Assembly: GCA_017543025.1 (NCBI GenBank)
Contig: JAFYGX010000049.1
Location: forward strand, 1-13,206
DNA from: Solobacterium sp.
GTDB lineage: Bacteria > Bacillota_I > Bacilli_A > Erysipelotrichales > Erysipelotrichaceae
DNA length: 13,206 nt
Direction: 5' to 3'
Shown one piece after another: positions 7,061 to 13,206 of this stretch; within the stretch, counting starts at the first letter, position 1, and each line of letters starts with the position of its first letter. The notes below the pieces were generated by a model. The model was not told the origin of the DNA, did no database searches, and saw only the letters and a list, made by a program, of their open reading frames with translations. Position numbers and translations under genes: made by a program.

Positions 7061-7072
7061 TGTTCCTCCTTT
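7061..7072 (-). promoter_or_regulatory. Strong ribosome-binding site of the oxidoreductase
   Basis: Read on the minus strand, AAAGGAGGAACA ends four bases before ATG 7056. It contains the full AGGAGG core and fixes the start codon. Confidence 0.85.
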
Positions 7073-7112
7073 GTAGGTATTAATTGTCTAATCCGTTCTT
7101 TTAAACGCCGCA

Positions 7113-7158
7113 GAACCAGAGACAGTCAGTCTGTTTCGGGGACAGGTGATCTGGGTTC
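7113..7158 (-). other. Stem-loop in the leader of the oxidoreductase gene
   Basis: In the 237 bases between the tRNA-Gly gene and this gene, GAACCAGA (7113-7120) can pair with TCTGGGTTC (7150-7158) with one bulge. Inside it, CTGT (7131-7134) pairs with ACAG (7142-7145). If transcription starts near 7180, where a weak TATGAT-like -10 lies on the minus strand, this hairpin is in the 5' leader about 55-100 bases before the ATG. No known riboswitch was recognised. Confidence 0.3.
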
Positions 7159-7253
7159 GCGAGCACTAAATATCGGATATATCTATCATACAATGGACTG
7201 TTACGGTTGTGGTCAAAAGATTGGTAAACCGGGTTAGTAAACTTTTCTGGCAG

Positions 7254-7288
7254 AAATAAAAAAAGATGCAAACAACTCTGCATCTTTT
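7254..7288 (-). terminator. Terminator of the tRNA operon
   Basis: On the minus strand AAAAGATGCA (7288-7279) pairs perfectly with TGCATCTTTT (7270-7261) around an eight-base loop, followed by TTTATTT. It begins six bases after the tRNA-Gly acceptor end. Confidence 0.9.
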
Positions 7289-7293
7289 CTACG

Positions 7294-7364
7294 AGCGAAC
7301 GAGGGGAATCGGACCCCCGTGTCCACCTTGGCAAGGTGGCGTTCTACCATTGAACTACGTTCGC
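7294..7364 (-). tRNA. tRNA-Gly (anticodon GCC)
   Basis: On the minus strand the cloverleaf has acceptor GCGAACG/CGTTCGC, a D arm GTTC/GAAC with loop AATGGTA, an anticodon arm CCACC/GGTGG with loop TTGCCAA (anticodon GCC), and discriminator U. The 3' CCA is not encoded: after the discriminator the sequence reads CGT. The T loop reads TCCGATT, so position 55, almost always U, is C, and the first T-stem pair is G-U. It is the last gene of a three-tRNA operon, four bases after tRNA-Asp and just before the terminator. GG in the D loop argues for an ordinary elongator tRNA. Confidence 0.93.
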
Positions 7365-7368
7365 ATAA

Positions 7369-7444
7369 TGGCGGTTCCGACGAGGATCGAACTCGCGATC
7401 TCCTCCGTGACAGGGAGGCATGTTAGCCACTACACCACGGAACC
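7369..7444 (-). tRNA. tRNA-Asp (anticodon GUC)
   Basis: On the minus strand the acceptor GGTTCCG/CGGAACC, anticodon arm CCTCC/GGAGG with loop CTGTCAC (anticodon GTC), normal T loop TTCGATC, discriminator G and an encoded CCA give a complete 76-base tRNA. It is the middle gene of the operon. Confidence 0.95.
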
Positions 7445-7451
7445 ATTTGAA

Positions 7452-7542
7452 TGGCGAAGCAGGAGGGATTTGAACCCTCGCGCCGGTTTCCCGACCTATG
7501 CCCTTAGCAGGGGCACCTCTTCGGCCTCTTGAGTACTGCTTC
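7452..7542 (-). tRNA. tRNA-Ser (anticodon GCU)
   Basis: On the minus strand the acceptor GAAGCAG/CTGCTTC, a class II long variable arm, anticodon loop CTGCTAA (anticodon GCT), T loop TTCAAAT, discriminator G and an encoded CCA give a 91-base serine tRNA reading AGC/AGU. It is the first gene of the operon, about 33 bases after the predicted transcription start. Confidence 0.95.
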
Positions 7543-7581
7543 ACTCTGCCAAGCGCATGTCTTTTTCAACGGCGCCTCTAT

Positions 7582-7610
7582 AATATACCAAGCTTTTTGA
7601 AGCAGGTCAA
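7582..7610 (-). promoter_or_regulatory. Promoter of the tRNA operon
   Basis: On the minus strand TTGACC (7610-7605) and TATATT (7587-7582) are 17 bp apart, and TGG directly before the -10 makes it an extended -10. Five of six bases match at each element. A GC-rich stretch (AGGCGCC) lies at the start site, as is common for stable-RNA promoters under growth-rate control. Confidence 0.85.
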
Positions 7611-7667
7611 CCCTTTTTCTGAATTTTTTTTAGAATCTTCAGAATGTTCCGTCACCGGGTTCGAAGA

Positions 7668-7753
7668 CCATCCGGAATCGATCATTTCTGATGCTGGATG
7701 GCTCCTGCAAGAAGGATTCTACCATACATCAGACATTTGTGCGTATGGTTTTT
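7668..7753 (+). other. Two hairpins with a T tract and no gene upstream
   Basis: CCATCC (7668-7673) pairs with GGATGG (7696-7701), with an inner ATCA/TGAT (7681-7684 with 7689-7692). Then ACCATAC (7721-7727) pairs with GTATGGT (7743-7749), followed by TTTTT to 7753, like a plus-strand terminator. No plus-strand gene precedes it, since the neighbours to the left are minus-strand tRNAs. It ends before the yaaA promoter. It may be a small RNA or a remnant. A weak -10-like TAGAAT is at 7631-7636. Confidence 0.3.
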
Positions 7754-7770
7754 AAAATTTCTGAATTTTT

Positions 7771-7799
7771 TTGAGTGACGCTCAGAGACGTGGGATAAT
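7771..7799 (+). promoter_or_regulatory. Promoter of yaaA
   Basis: TTGAGT (7771-7776) and GATAAT (7794-7799) are separated by 17 bp, and TGG before the -10 makes it extended. Transcription would start near 7806, leaving a short leader with the ribosome site at 7811-7820. Confidence 0.75.
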
Positions 7800-7810
7800 T
7801 CTGTGCAGAG

Positions 7811-7820
7811 AAAAGGAGAA
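7811..7820 (+). promoter_or_regulatory. Ribosome-binding site deciding the yaaA start
   Basis: AAAAGGAGAA lies four bases before ATG 7825. With the promoter at 7771-7799, it rules out the upstream in-frame TTG at 7771 as the start. Confidence 0.8.
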
Positions 7821-7824
7821 TCCT

Positions 7825-8568
7825 ATGCTGAAGATCATTCTTTCACCAGCTAAAACGATGCGGCGCGAAGAGGTGATTCCGCCGTTTGGAATACCGGTAT
7901 TCCTGAATGAAGCGTATGAACTTGTGCACTCGCTGAAACAGCTCAGTGAAACGGAGAGAGCCGCAATATGGAAGTGCAGTGAAAAACTGCGGAAGGAAAA
8001 TGAAGAACGGCTGCGTGAACTGGATCCCGGAAGGAATCCTTCGCCTGCGCTGTTTTCCTACAGCGGTCTGGCATACAGTCATCTGTCTCCTGAATCGCTC
8101 TCTGACCTTCAGCTTGCTTATCTTCAGACTCATCTCCGTATTCTTTCCGGGCTTTACGGGATCCTGCGGCCAATGGATGGAATTGTTCCCTATCGGCTTG
8201 AGATGGGAGCAGCTCTGCGGGTAAACGGGGCAGAGGATCTTTACGCATTCTGGAACCGCCGGATCGCGGATGATCTGCAGAAGGACTGTGATGCGGTCAT
8301 TGATCTTGCGTCCAGTGAATACAGCAGGGCAGTTCGGCCGTACAGGAATCCGGATGTCAGGTTTATCGAGATCGTCTTTGCGGAGCGCAATGCTGAGGGA
8401 AAGCTGATCACAAAAGGGACATTTGCCAAGATGGCAAGAGGCAGAATGACCCGCTGGATGGCGGAAGAGGAGATTGAAGATCCGGCCCAGATCAGAGCAT
8501 TTCAGAACGGATACCGGTATCTTGAAGCGGAATCGAATGAGACGCGATATGTGTTTCAAAGGCAGTAA
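7825..8568 (+). CDS. yaaA: YaaA-family peroxide stress protein (DUF328)
   Basis: A 247-residue protein, the normal size for the family. Family signatures run its whole length: ILSPAKTM (5-12), FSYSGLAYSHL (77-87), RILSGLYGILRPMDGI and PYRLEMG (105-128), DLASSEYSRAV (160-170), and KGTFAKMARGRMTRWM (197-212). In E. coli, YaaA is induced by OxyR, lowers free intracellular iron during peroxide stress and binds DNA; no enzymatic reaction is settled. It is cytoplasmic with no signal peptide. It has its own promoter and ribosome site and stands alone between the divergent tRNA operon and the GGDEF gene. No Fur- or PerR-type inverted repeat was recognised near the promoter, so its control here is unknown. 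Confidence 0.92.
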   Translation: MLKIILSPAKTMRREEVIPPFGIPVFLNEAYELVHSLKQLSETERAAIWKCSEKLRKENEERLRELDPGRNPSPALFSYSGLAYSHLSPESLSDLQLAYLQTHLRILSGLYGILRPMDGIVPYRLEMGAALRVNGAEDLYAFWNRRIADDLQKDCDAVIDLASSEYSRAVRPYRNPDVRFIEIVFAERNAEGKLITKGTFAKMARGRMTRWMAEEEIEDPAQIRAFQNGYRYLEAESNETRYVFQRQ

Positions 8569-8604
8569 CAAATTGTACAGCTGAACAAAAAAGAGGGGAC
8601 GTAC

Positions 8605-8633
8605 TTGCGCCTGAAGGAGGAATCTGATATACC
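8605..8633 (+). promoter_or_regulatory. Possible promoter of the GGDEF gene
   Basis: TTGCGC (8605-8610) and TATACC (8628-8633) are 17 bp apart, with TGA before the -10 giving an extended -10. Both hexamers are poor matches. It would give a leader of about 36 bases containing the GGAGGTG site. Confidence 0.35.
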
Positions 8634-8662
8634 TCTGAAAACTGGTGTTTGCACATAAAGCT

Positions 8663-8669
8663 CGGAGGT
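8663..8669 (+). promoter_or_regulatory. Ribosome-binding site deciding the GGDEF gene start
   Basis: GGAGGTG is six bases before ATG 8676. This places the true start there and not at the upstream in-frame TTG 8649. Confidence 0.8.
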
Positions 8670-8675
8670 GCTCAG

Positions 8676-9785
8676 ATGCGGATTGCTGAAAAACTGAAAG
8701 AACTGATATTTCCGGAACCGCTCAGCGCTTCCATTGAGGCGGATATGGACTGGGCAAGTCTGAGAACGATTTATCAGCTTACGTGCGTAATGGGTATCTG
8801 TGTGCCGCTGATCGCATTGTTCTGTTTGTTTTCTGCCTGGCAGGGCAAAACAGTATATCGATCGACGCTGATCGGAATCGGCAGCGGATATATACTGATC
8901 GGCGGAAGCTTTTTTCTTCTGAGGGTGCTGCTTTCGAAGCGGCATCTGAAACATATTGAAGCGCTCATGTTCAAAGTCGCATTTTTCGCGTTGTTTTCCC
9001 TCTAGGGCATCTCTGTGGATCTGCCGCATTACATTGCACATGAGCAGATGGTTGCGTTTTTCGGAGTAGAACTTGTCATGGTGGCGTTTCTGATCATCCG
9101 TCCGATCGGCAGTATCACACTGCTTGCGCTGTCAAATCTCTGTCTGTACTGCGTTCTGTACCGGTATGACGGGGCGTCAGCGATTCGCCCGGTTGATTTC
9201 TTGTTCATTCTGATTGTCGCAGTCACGGGTATGATTCTGCGGTTTCACAGCCAGCTGTATCTTTCGACAAAGACGGCTGCACCGCAGGAAACCAACAAGA
9301 TGCTGGAATATGCCGGGCGTCATGATGCATTGACGGGTCTCAGAAACCGGCTTGCGCTGGAAGATGATCTGAAAAAGCTGAAGTATGATCAGATGAAGAT
9401 CCATATGATCGATATCAACTATTTCAAGGAGATTAACGATACATACGGGCATCTGACAGGAGATGAAATCCTGAAGGAAGTGAGCAAGAAGCTGCGGCAG
9501 CTGTATCCGCAGAGTCTGATTTACCGATTTGGCGGAGATGAGTTCCTGGTTGTTTCCGAAAATGAGTCTGATCAGGGCCCGTCGGAGGTATATTCATTTG
9601 AATGCATCTGCGGAGATCAGACAATTCCGATTGTCCTGAGTGTCGGAACGATCAGCGGAACCCCGCAAAACCGGGACGATGCATATGAGCTGATCAATCG
9701 TGCCGATAAGGAACTCTATGTAATGAAGAAGCGGACGCACAGCGCGGAATACGGCGGGCATGACAGAAGAGCGTCACAGCAGTAA
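8676..9785 (+). pseudogene. Membrane diguanylate cyclase gene split by an in-frame TAG
   Basis: Read through one TAG at 9003-9005 (codon 110), this is a single 369-codon gene. It has six predicted helices (about 34-54, 63-86, 97-113, 125-144, 146-162, 173-190), then a GGDEF domain (about 211-352) that would make cyclic di-GMP from two GTP. The domain looks intact: DALTGLRNR (217-225), metal-binding D246 in MIDINYFKEIND, and the signature RFGGDEF with GGDEF at 286-290. No RxxD inhibitory site precedes it. The amber falls inside helix 3 with the same frame open on both sides, so one TGG-to-TAG change would explain it. A strong ribosome site and well-kept downstream coding suggest a recent mutation, a sequencing error, or a gene still read as two pieces. 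Confidence 0.75.
9015..9785 (+). CDS. Downstream GGDEF fragment, possible separate product
   Basis: If the amber codon is real and translation restarts, GTG 9015, nine bases after the stop and preceded by a weak AGGG (9004-9007), would open a 256-residue protein with three helices and the complete GGDEF domain. ATG 9048 is another possible restart. The upstream piece (8676-9005) would be a 109-residue fragment with two and a half helices. I prefer the interrupted-gene reading, because the fragments are parts of one membrane domain and neither has the start signals of an independent gene. Confidence 0.45.
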   Translation: MDLPHYIAHEQMVAFFGVELVMVAFLIIRPIGSITLLALSNLCLYCVLYRYDGASAIRPVDFLFILIVAVTGMILRFHSQLYLSTKTAAPQETNKMLEYAGRHDALTGLRNRLALEDDLKKLKYDQMKIHMIDINYFKEINDTYGHLTGDEILKEVSKKLRQLYPQSLIYRFGGDEFLVVSENESDQGPSEVYSFECICGDQTIPIVLSVGTISGTPQNRDDAYELINRADKELYVMKKRTHSAEYGGHDRRASQQ

Positions 9786-9964
9786 GACAATGAAACAACA
9801 GAGATGATGGCATATGCGCCATAACGCAGATCCTTCCGAACCGGATGTTTTGTATGTGCCGGAAAAAAACTGCCTGCGATAAGAGAGAATCCGCATGCAA
9901 GGATATGATATGATTCCATTAAAGCAATTGATATGCCTGGCGATAAGCCGGAAAGGAAACATCG
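9786..9964 (+). other. Gap upstream of the protease
   Basis: These 179 bases hold a short stem (ATGGC/GCCAT at about 9808-9823), no clear terminator for the GGDEF gene, and a doubled TATGATATGAT at 9904-9914 that could be a -10 without a matching -35. No small gene with a ribosome site was seen. The protease may be read from a weak promoter here or by read-through. Confidence 0.3.
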
Positions 9965-12900
9965 ATGAAAAAAACAGGAAAAGCCGTATTCTTTCTGCTG
10001 ATTTCAGCAGCTCTGATTCTCAACTGCAGCCTGTCTGCGCACGCGGTATATGCGGAAGAAGAGACAGAAGAGATTCCGGAAGAATCAGAAGAAGTAATTG
10101 AGGAAAGCGATCTGCAGGAAGAAGCGGAACAGACCGAGGAAGACCCGGAAGTTCCGGCAGAAGATGAATCCGAAGCGGATTACGGCTGGGAAGAACGGAT
10201 GCTTACTTACATTCCGGAAGAACTGGAATATGATGTTCCGATTTCACATTCGCAGGCTGAAATTCTGAACGGAGAGGTTCTGGAGACAAAATACAGCAGC
10301 CAGGATGCACTTCCCCCGGTCCGGAATCAGGATCCGTACGGTGCCTGCTGGACCTTTGCGTCAGTCGGAGCTGCGGAAGCGGATCTGATTCATGACGGTG
10401 TCTTCGGAAAGAATGAAATTGATCTTTCTGAACTGCAGCTGGCTTATTTTAACGCTTTTAACTATGTGGATCCCAAAGGAAACCATACCGGTGATGACAT
10501 CAGCTATACCGGAAGCGCACATTACCTCGATAACGGCGGAAATGCGGTGGTAGCGTACCGGGCGATGGCCAATATGGTCGGCCTCGTCGATGAGTCGGAG
10601 GTCCCGTATAAAGACGCAGCGACGCTGGTTCCGGATATGAAGTATGCAGTGTCGATGGATAAGGCGCAGCTTGAGAAAGCCTGTGTCATTTCAGCGGAAG
10701 ACCGGGATGGCATCAAGCAGGCAATCAAGGAACACGGCGGGGTGGCAGGTTCCATGTATGCCAACCGTGCCTACTACAATCTGTTTTACCCGGGCTATTA
10801 CTATGACGGTATTTCCTCACCCAATCATGCAATCATGCTGGTGGGATGGGATGATTCGTACCCGAGAAAGCGCATGGGCATGTTCAGCCATCCGGAACAT
10901 GACGGTGCCTGGCTTGTAAGAAACAGCTGGGGAAAAAACGGAACCGGATATAACGGTTATTTCTGGATGTCCTATGAAGACAGTGTCGCAGTGCACAAAG
11001 AAGTATACGCTTATGATATGTCGACGGATGTCTATGATCATTGCTATTCCTACGATTCCGTTCCTTTTCCCGGTTATAAGAAGATGTTTTACGGGAATAA
11101 AGCGGATCTTGAAACGAGCTTTACGGTTGACGGAAATGAACTGGTCGGCAGAGTCGGCTTTGAAACCGGAAGTGCAGACCTTACGGTTACTGCTGTAATC
11201 AGCGACGGAACCGATTCTGCGCAGAAGACAATTCAGACGACGCATGCCGGATTCTATACCGTTGATTTTGAACAGCCGCTGTTTGTGAGTGAGCGCAGGG
11301 ATATTACAGTGCATCTGCAGTTTGAATGGGAAGGCCAGGATCCGCTGATCATCCTTGTGGAGGGAAGCGGCAAGACGAGTCAGGCAAAGATTATCTATAC
11401 TGGCGCACAGAGCGGCCCGGGGTTTACGGTAAACGGAGATAAGCTGGAGTATGATGCCCGCGTCAAGCTGTATACGAAAGACGGCACCGGCGCAAAAGGG
11501 ACTGCACTTCATCAGAAAGAAACGCTGACGAAAGGCGAATACAGCACAGCTGAAACAGCGGAGTTCTATGCGCCTTCAGCCGGAACTGAGGCAACTCCTT
11601 CTGTAAAGACATATGAAGGTTTCACTTCACCCGCTGCCCAGAGCATTATACTGAGCGGAAGCGGTACGGAGACGGTAACCTATCATTACGACCGGAACAG
11701 CTATACCGCTTCACTGAGTGCGGCAGACGGCGTAGTGGAAGTCAGAGGAAGCGGAGAATACCGCTTTGAGGAAACGGTATCACCGGATGTGGTATTCCAG
11801 CCGGGCTATGAGCTGGACAGCTGGACAGGGGATATCAGCAGCGCTCCCTTTACGATGCCGGCAAAGAATATCACCGCGTCGGTCAGCGGGAAGCCGTCGG
11901 TCTATTCAATTGTCTATGCGCTTGACGGCGGGACAGTGGACGGAACCAATCCGGAACAGTATACGGTGAATTCGGATGCGATCACACTGATCAACCCGAA
12001 AAAGGAAGGCTATGTCTTCAAAGGCTGGACCGGAACGGGCATTGACGGGAAACCGGTGATGAGTGCGGTGATCCCGACCGGAAGCACGGGGGACAGAACG
12101 TATACCGCAAACTGGAATAAGATTGTTTCTGTTGCGGTGGAACACCAGAAGGAAACCCTGGAAGAAGGTGTTTATGAAACAGCGGAACGTGAGACCAGGG
12201 CCGGAGAATACGGAGAAACGCTGCACATCGACGGAAAGAAGTACATCGGATTTTCGGCATCGGATGCACTGGATGTAACGATTGACAGTGAAGAAGACAT
12301 GACGGTGCCATATCGGTATACAAGAAACAGCTACCGGCTTTCTGTTAACAGAGGACCGGGAATTGCGTCTGTAAGCGGCAGCGGTAATTATAAATACGAA
12401 CAGCAGGCAACCGTCAGCTGTACACTGTCGGATGGCTATGAATTTGACCGCTGGGACGGAGATTACAGCGAACCTTCGTTTGCCATGCCGGCTAAGCACG
12501 TCAGTATGACCGCATACGGAAAGCTGATTATCTATCCGATCACCTATGATCTCGACGGCGGAAGCGTCACTGTATCAAATCCGGATTCCTACACTGTTCT
12601 TTCAAAGTCCTTCACCCTGAATAATCCAGTAAAGGAAGGCTATGTGTTCAAAGGGTGGTCCGGTACCGGTTTAACCGGAGACGAAAACCGTACGGTTACA
12701 GTCAGCGAGGGCAGCATCGGACAGCGGAGTTATACTGCCCACTGGACCAGAACAGAACCGGAACCGACTCCGACACCAACCCCGACTCCATCCACAGAAA
12801 CGGTACAGATGTACCGGATGTACAACCCGAACAGCGGTGAACATTTCTATACCGGAAATGAACAGGAGAAAGACATGCTGGAGAAGACGGGATGGAACTA

Positions 12901-13206
12901 TGAAGGTGTCGGATTTACCGCGCCGTCGAGCTCCAGCACCCCGATGTATCGTCTGTATAACGAGAATGCAGGAGATCACCATTACACCTCCAGCAAGGAA
13001 GAACGTGATTATCTCATAAGCATCGGCTGGAAGGACGAAGGCATCGGCTGGTATGCGGATGATGCACAGGGCGTGGCGATGTATCGTCTGTACAACCCGA
13101 ACTGCATCGGAGCCGGATCGCATCACTATACCTCCAATGCACAGGAGAAAGCTCATCTCATCAGTATTGGATGGAAAGATGAAGGCATCGGCTTCTATGC
13201 CTGCAG
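9965..13206 (+). CDS. Secreted papain-family (C1) protease with lectin-like domain and surface repeats, 3' end cut off
   Basis: An open frame of 1080 codons with no stop before the window edge. A signal peptide (1-30, likely cut after VYA) is followed by a very acidic stretch (31-72, 24 of 42 residues Glu or Asp). The C1 peptidase domain (about 116-350) has oxyanion Q122, nucleophile C128 in YGACWTFA, H288 in NHAIMLVGWDD and N320 in VRNSWG, so it should be active. A lectin-like domain typical of bacterial C1 proteases follows (about 351-490). Then come two tandem three-part units (516-726 and 727-929): a MucBP-like segment, a bacterial-repeat segment and an InlB/Flg_new-type repeat. After a TP-rich linker (930-946), DUF5648-type repeats begin at 949, 994 and 1039. 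An AAAGGA-like site precedes ATG 9965. It is probably exported and held at the cell surface; no sortase motif is seen before the cut. Cys21 after LILN is a poor lipobox. Confidence 0.88.
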   Translation, partial: MKKTGKAVFFLLISAALILNCSLSAHAVYAEEETEEIPEESEEVIEESDLQEEAEQTEEDPEVPAEDESEADYGWEERMLTYIPEELEYDVPISHSQAEILNGEVLETKYSSQDALPPVRNQDPYGACWTFASVGAAEADLIHDGVFGKNEIDLSELQLAYFNAFNYVDPKGNHTGDDISYTGSAHYLDNGGNAVVAYRAMANMVGLVDESEVPYKDAATLVPDMKYAVSMDKAQLEKACVISAEDRDGIKQAIKEHGGVAGSMYANRAYYNLFYPGYYYDGISSPNHAIMLVGWDDSYPRKRMGMFSHPEHDGAWLVRNSWGKNGTGYNGYFWMSYEDSVAVHKEVYAYDMSTDVYDHCYSYDSVPFPGYKKMFYGNKADLETSFTVDGNELVGRVGFETGSADLTVTAVISDGTDSAQKTIQTTHAGFYTVDFEQPLFVSERRDITVHLQFEWEGQDPLIILVEGSGKTSQAKIIYTGAQSGPGFTVNGDKLEYDARVKLYTKDGTGAKGTALHQKETLTKGEYSTAETAEFYAPSAGTEATPSVKTYEGFTSPAAQSIILSGSGTETVTYHYDRNSYTASLSAADGVVEVRGSGEYRFEETVSPDVVFQPGYELDSWTGDISSAPFTMPAKNITASVSGKPSVYSIVYALDGGTVDGTNPEQYTVNSDAITLINPKKEGYVFKGWTGTGIDGKPVMSAVIPTGSTGDRTYTANWNKIVSVAVEHQKETLEEGVYETAERETRAGEYGETLHIDGKKYIGFSASDALDVTIDSEEDMTVPYRYTRNSYRLSVNRGPGIASVSGSGNYKYEQQATVSCTLSDGYEFDRWDGDYSEPSFAMPAKHVSMTAYGKLIIYPITYDLDGGSVTVSNPDSYTVLSKSFTLNNPVKEGYVFKGWSGTGLTGDENRTVTVSEGSIGQRSYTAHWTRTEPEPTPTPTPTPSTETVQMYRMYNPNSGEHFYTGNEQEKDMLEKTGWNYEGVGFTAPSSSSTPMYRLYNENAGDHHYTSSKEERDYLISIGWKDEGIGWYADDAQGVAMYRLYNPNCIGAGSHHYTSNAQEKAHLISIGWKDEGIGFYAC
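11510..12142 (+). repeat. Surface-repeat unit 1 of the protease
   Basis: Residues 516-726. It starts HQKETL, contains RNSY (577-580), a PAKNIT element, then YALDGG (651-656) and EGYVFKGWTGTG. Unit 2 repeats this order at a period of 211 residues. Confidence 0.8.
12143..12751 (+). repeat. Surface-repeat unit 2 of the protease
   Basis: Residues 727-929. It starts HQKETL, then RNSY (787-790), PAKHVS, YDLDGG (861-866) and EGYVFKGWSGTG. The DNA around the EGYVFKGW blocks at 12001 and 12631 is nearly identical. The order of three segments matches unit 1, so the pair arose by tandem duplication. Confidence 0.8.
12809..13206 (+). repeat. DUF5648-type repeats at the protease C-terminus
   Basis: Three copies start at residues 949, 994 and 1039 (period 45) with MYRMYNPNSGEHFYT, MYRLYNENAGDHHYT and MYRLYNPN...SHHYT, each followed by GW...EGIG or GVG. 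The function of this repeat is not known; it is found at the ends of exported Gram-positive proteins. The third copy runs into the window edge. Confidence 0.85.

Noticed and set aside
7771..7824. Longer yaaA starting at TTG 7771
   Set aside because: The stretch contains the promoter, and the strong ribosome site serves ATG 7825, which also gives the conserved family N-terminus.
7620..7824. T-box or known riboswitch controlling yaaA
   Set aside because: No T-box sequence or known aptamer core was seen, and the yaaA promoter lies downstream of the hairpins.
8649..8675. GGDEF gene start at TTG 8649
   Set aside because: GGAGGTG at 8663-8669 is correctly placed for ATG 8676 and lies inside the longer version.
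9003..9005. Programmed recoding (pyrrolysine or selenocysteine) at the amber codon
   Set aside because: The codon is in a membrane helix with no catalytic role, it is not UGA, and no supporting stem-loop was evident just downstream.
9965..10054. Lipoprotein signal at Cys21 of the protease
   Set aside because: The residues before the Cys (LILN) do not fit a lipobox, since Asn at -1 is not accepted; a better signal peptidase I site follows at AHA or VYA.
12809..13206. CRISPR-like or tandem DNA repeat array
   Set aside because: The 135-base period is explained by the in-frame 45-residue DUF5648 protein repeats.

Overview
The window looks like a chromosomal segment of a low-to-mid GC Gram-positive (Bacillota) genome. 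Signs are strong AGGAGG-type ribosome sites, sigma-A-like promoters, a CssRS-type two-component pair, a membrane-anchored MurF-like ligase, and a large secreted protein with C-terminal DUF5648-type repeats. I would guess the Erysipelotrichaceae or a close relative, but this rests on gene content recalled from memory and not on a search.

Layout, left to right. (1) Positions 1-172 hold the tail of an unidentified upstream unit, with GC-rich hairpins and a good terminator. (2) Positions 214-2354 are a response regulator and histidine kinase that overlap by one base and strongly resemble Bacillus CssR/CssS (secretion or envelope stress). (3) Positions 2392-5653 are a tight three-gene operon: alpha/beta hydrolase, membrane-anchored Mur-ligase-like protein, and glycosylasparaginase-type Ntn hydrolase. 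Its promoter is nested in the terminator of the preceding operon. (4) A bidirectional terminator separates it from a convergent, minus-strand FeS/FAD oxidoreductase of the GltD/NfnB family (7056-5752). (5) Positions 7542-7294 are a minus-strand tRNA operon (Ser-GCU, Asp-GUC, Gly-GCC) with a near-consensus promoter and a terminator. (6) yaaA (7825-8568) has its own promoter. (7) Positions 8676-9785 are a six-helix membrane diguanylate cyclase gene split by an in-frame amber codon. (8) From 9965 to the right edge runs the first 1080 codons of a large secreted papain-family protease, incomplete at the window end.

The window is dominated by the cell envelope: a stress-sensing two-component system, a probable wall-related ligase operon, a membrane GGDEF protein and a mosaic exported protease. 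No phage, transposon, integron or CRISPR feature was seen. The least ordinary parts are the Mur ligase lacking the usual UDP-MurNAc-binding domain and sharing an operon with a hydrolase and an asparaginase, the amber-interrupted GGDEF gene, the protease with its 211-residue tandem duplication, and two promoters that appear to give leaderless or nearly leaderless mRNAs.
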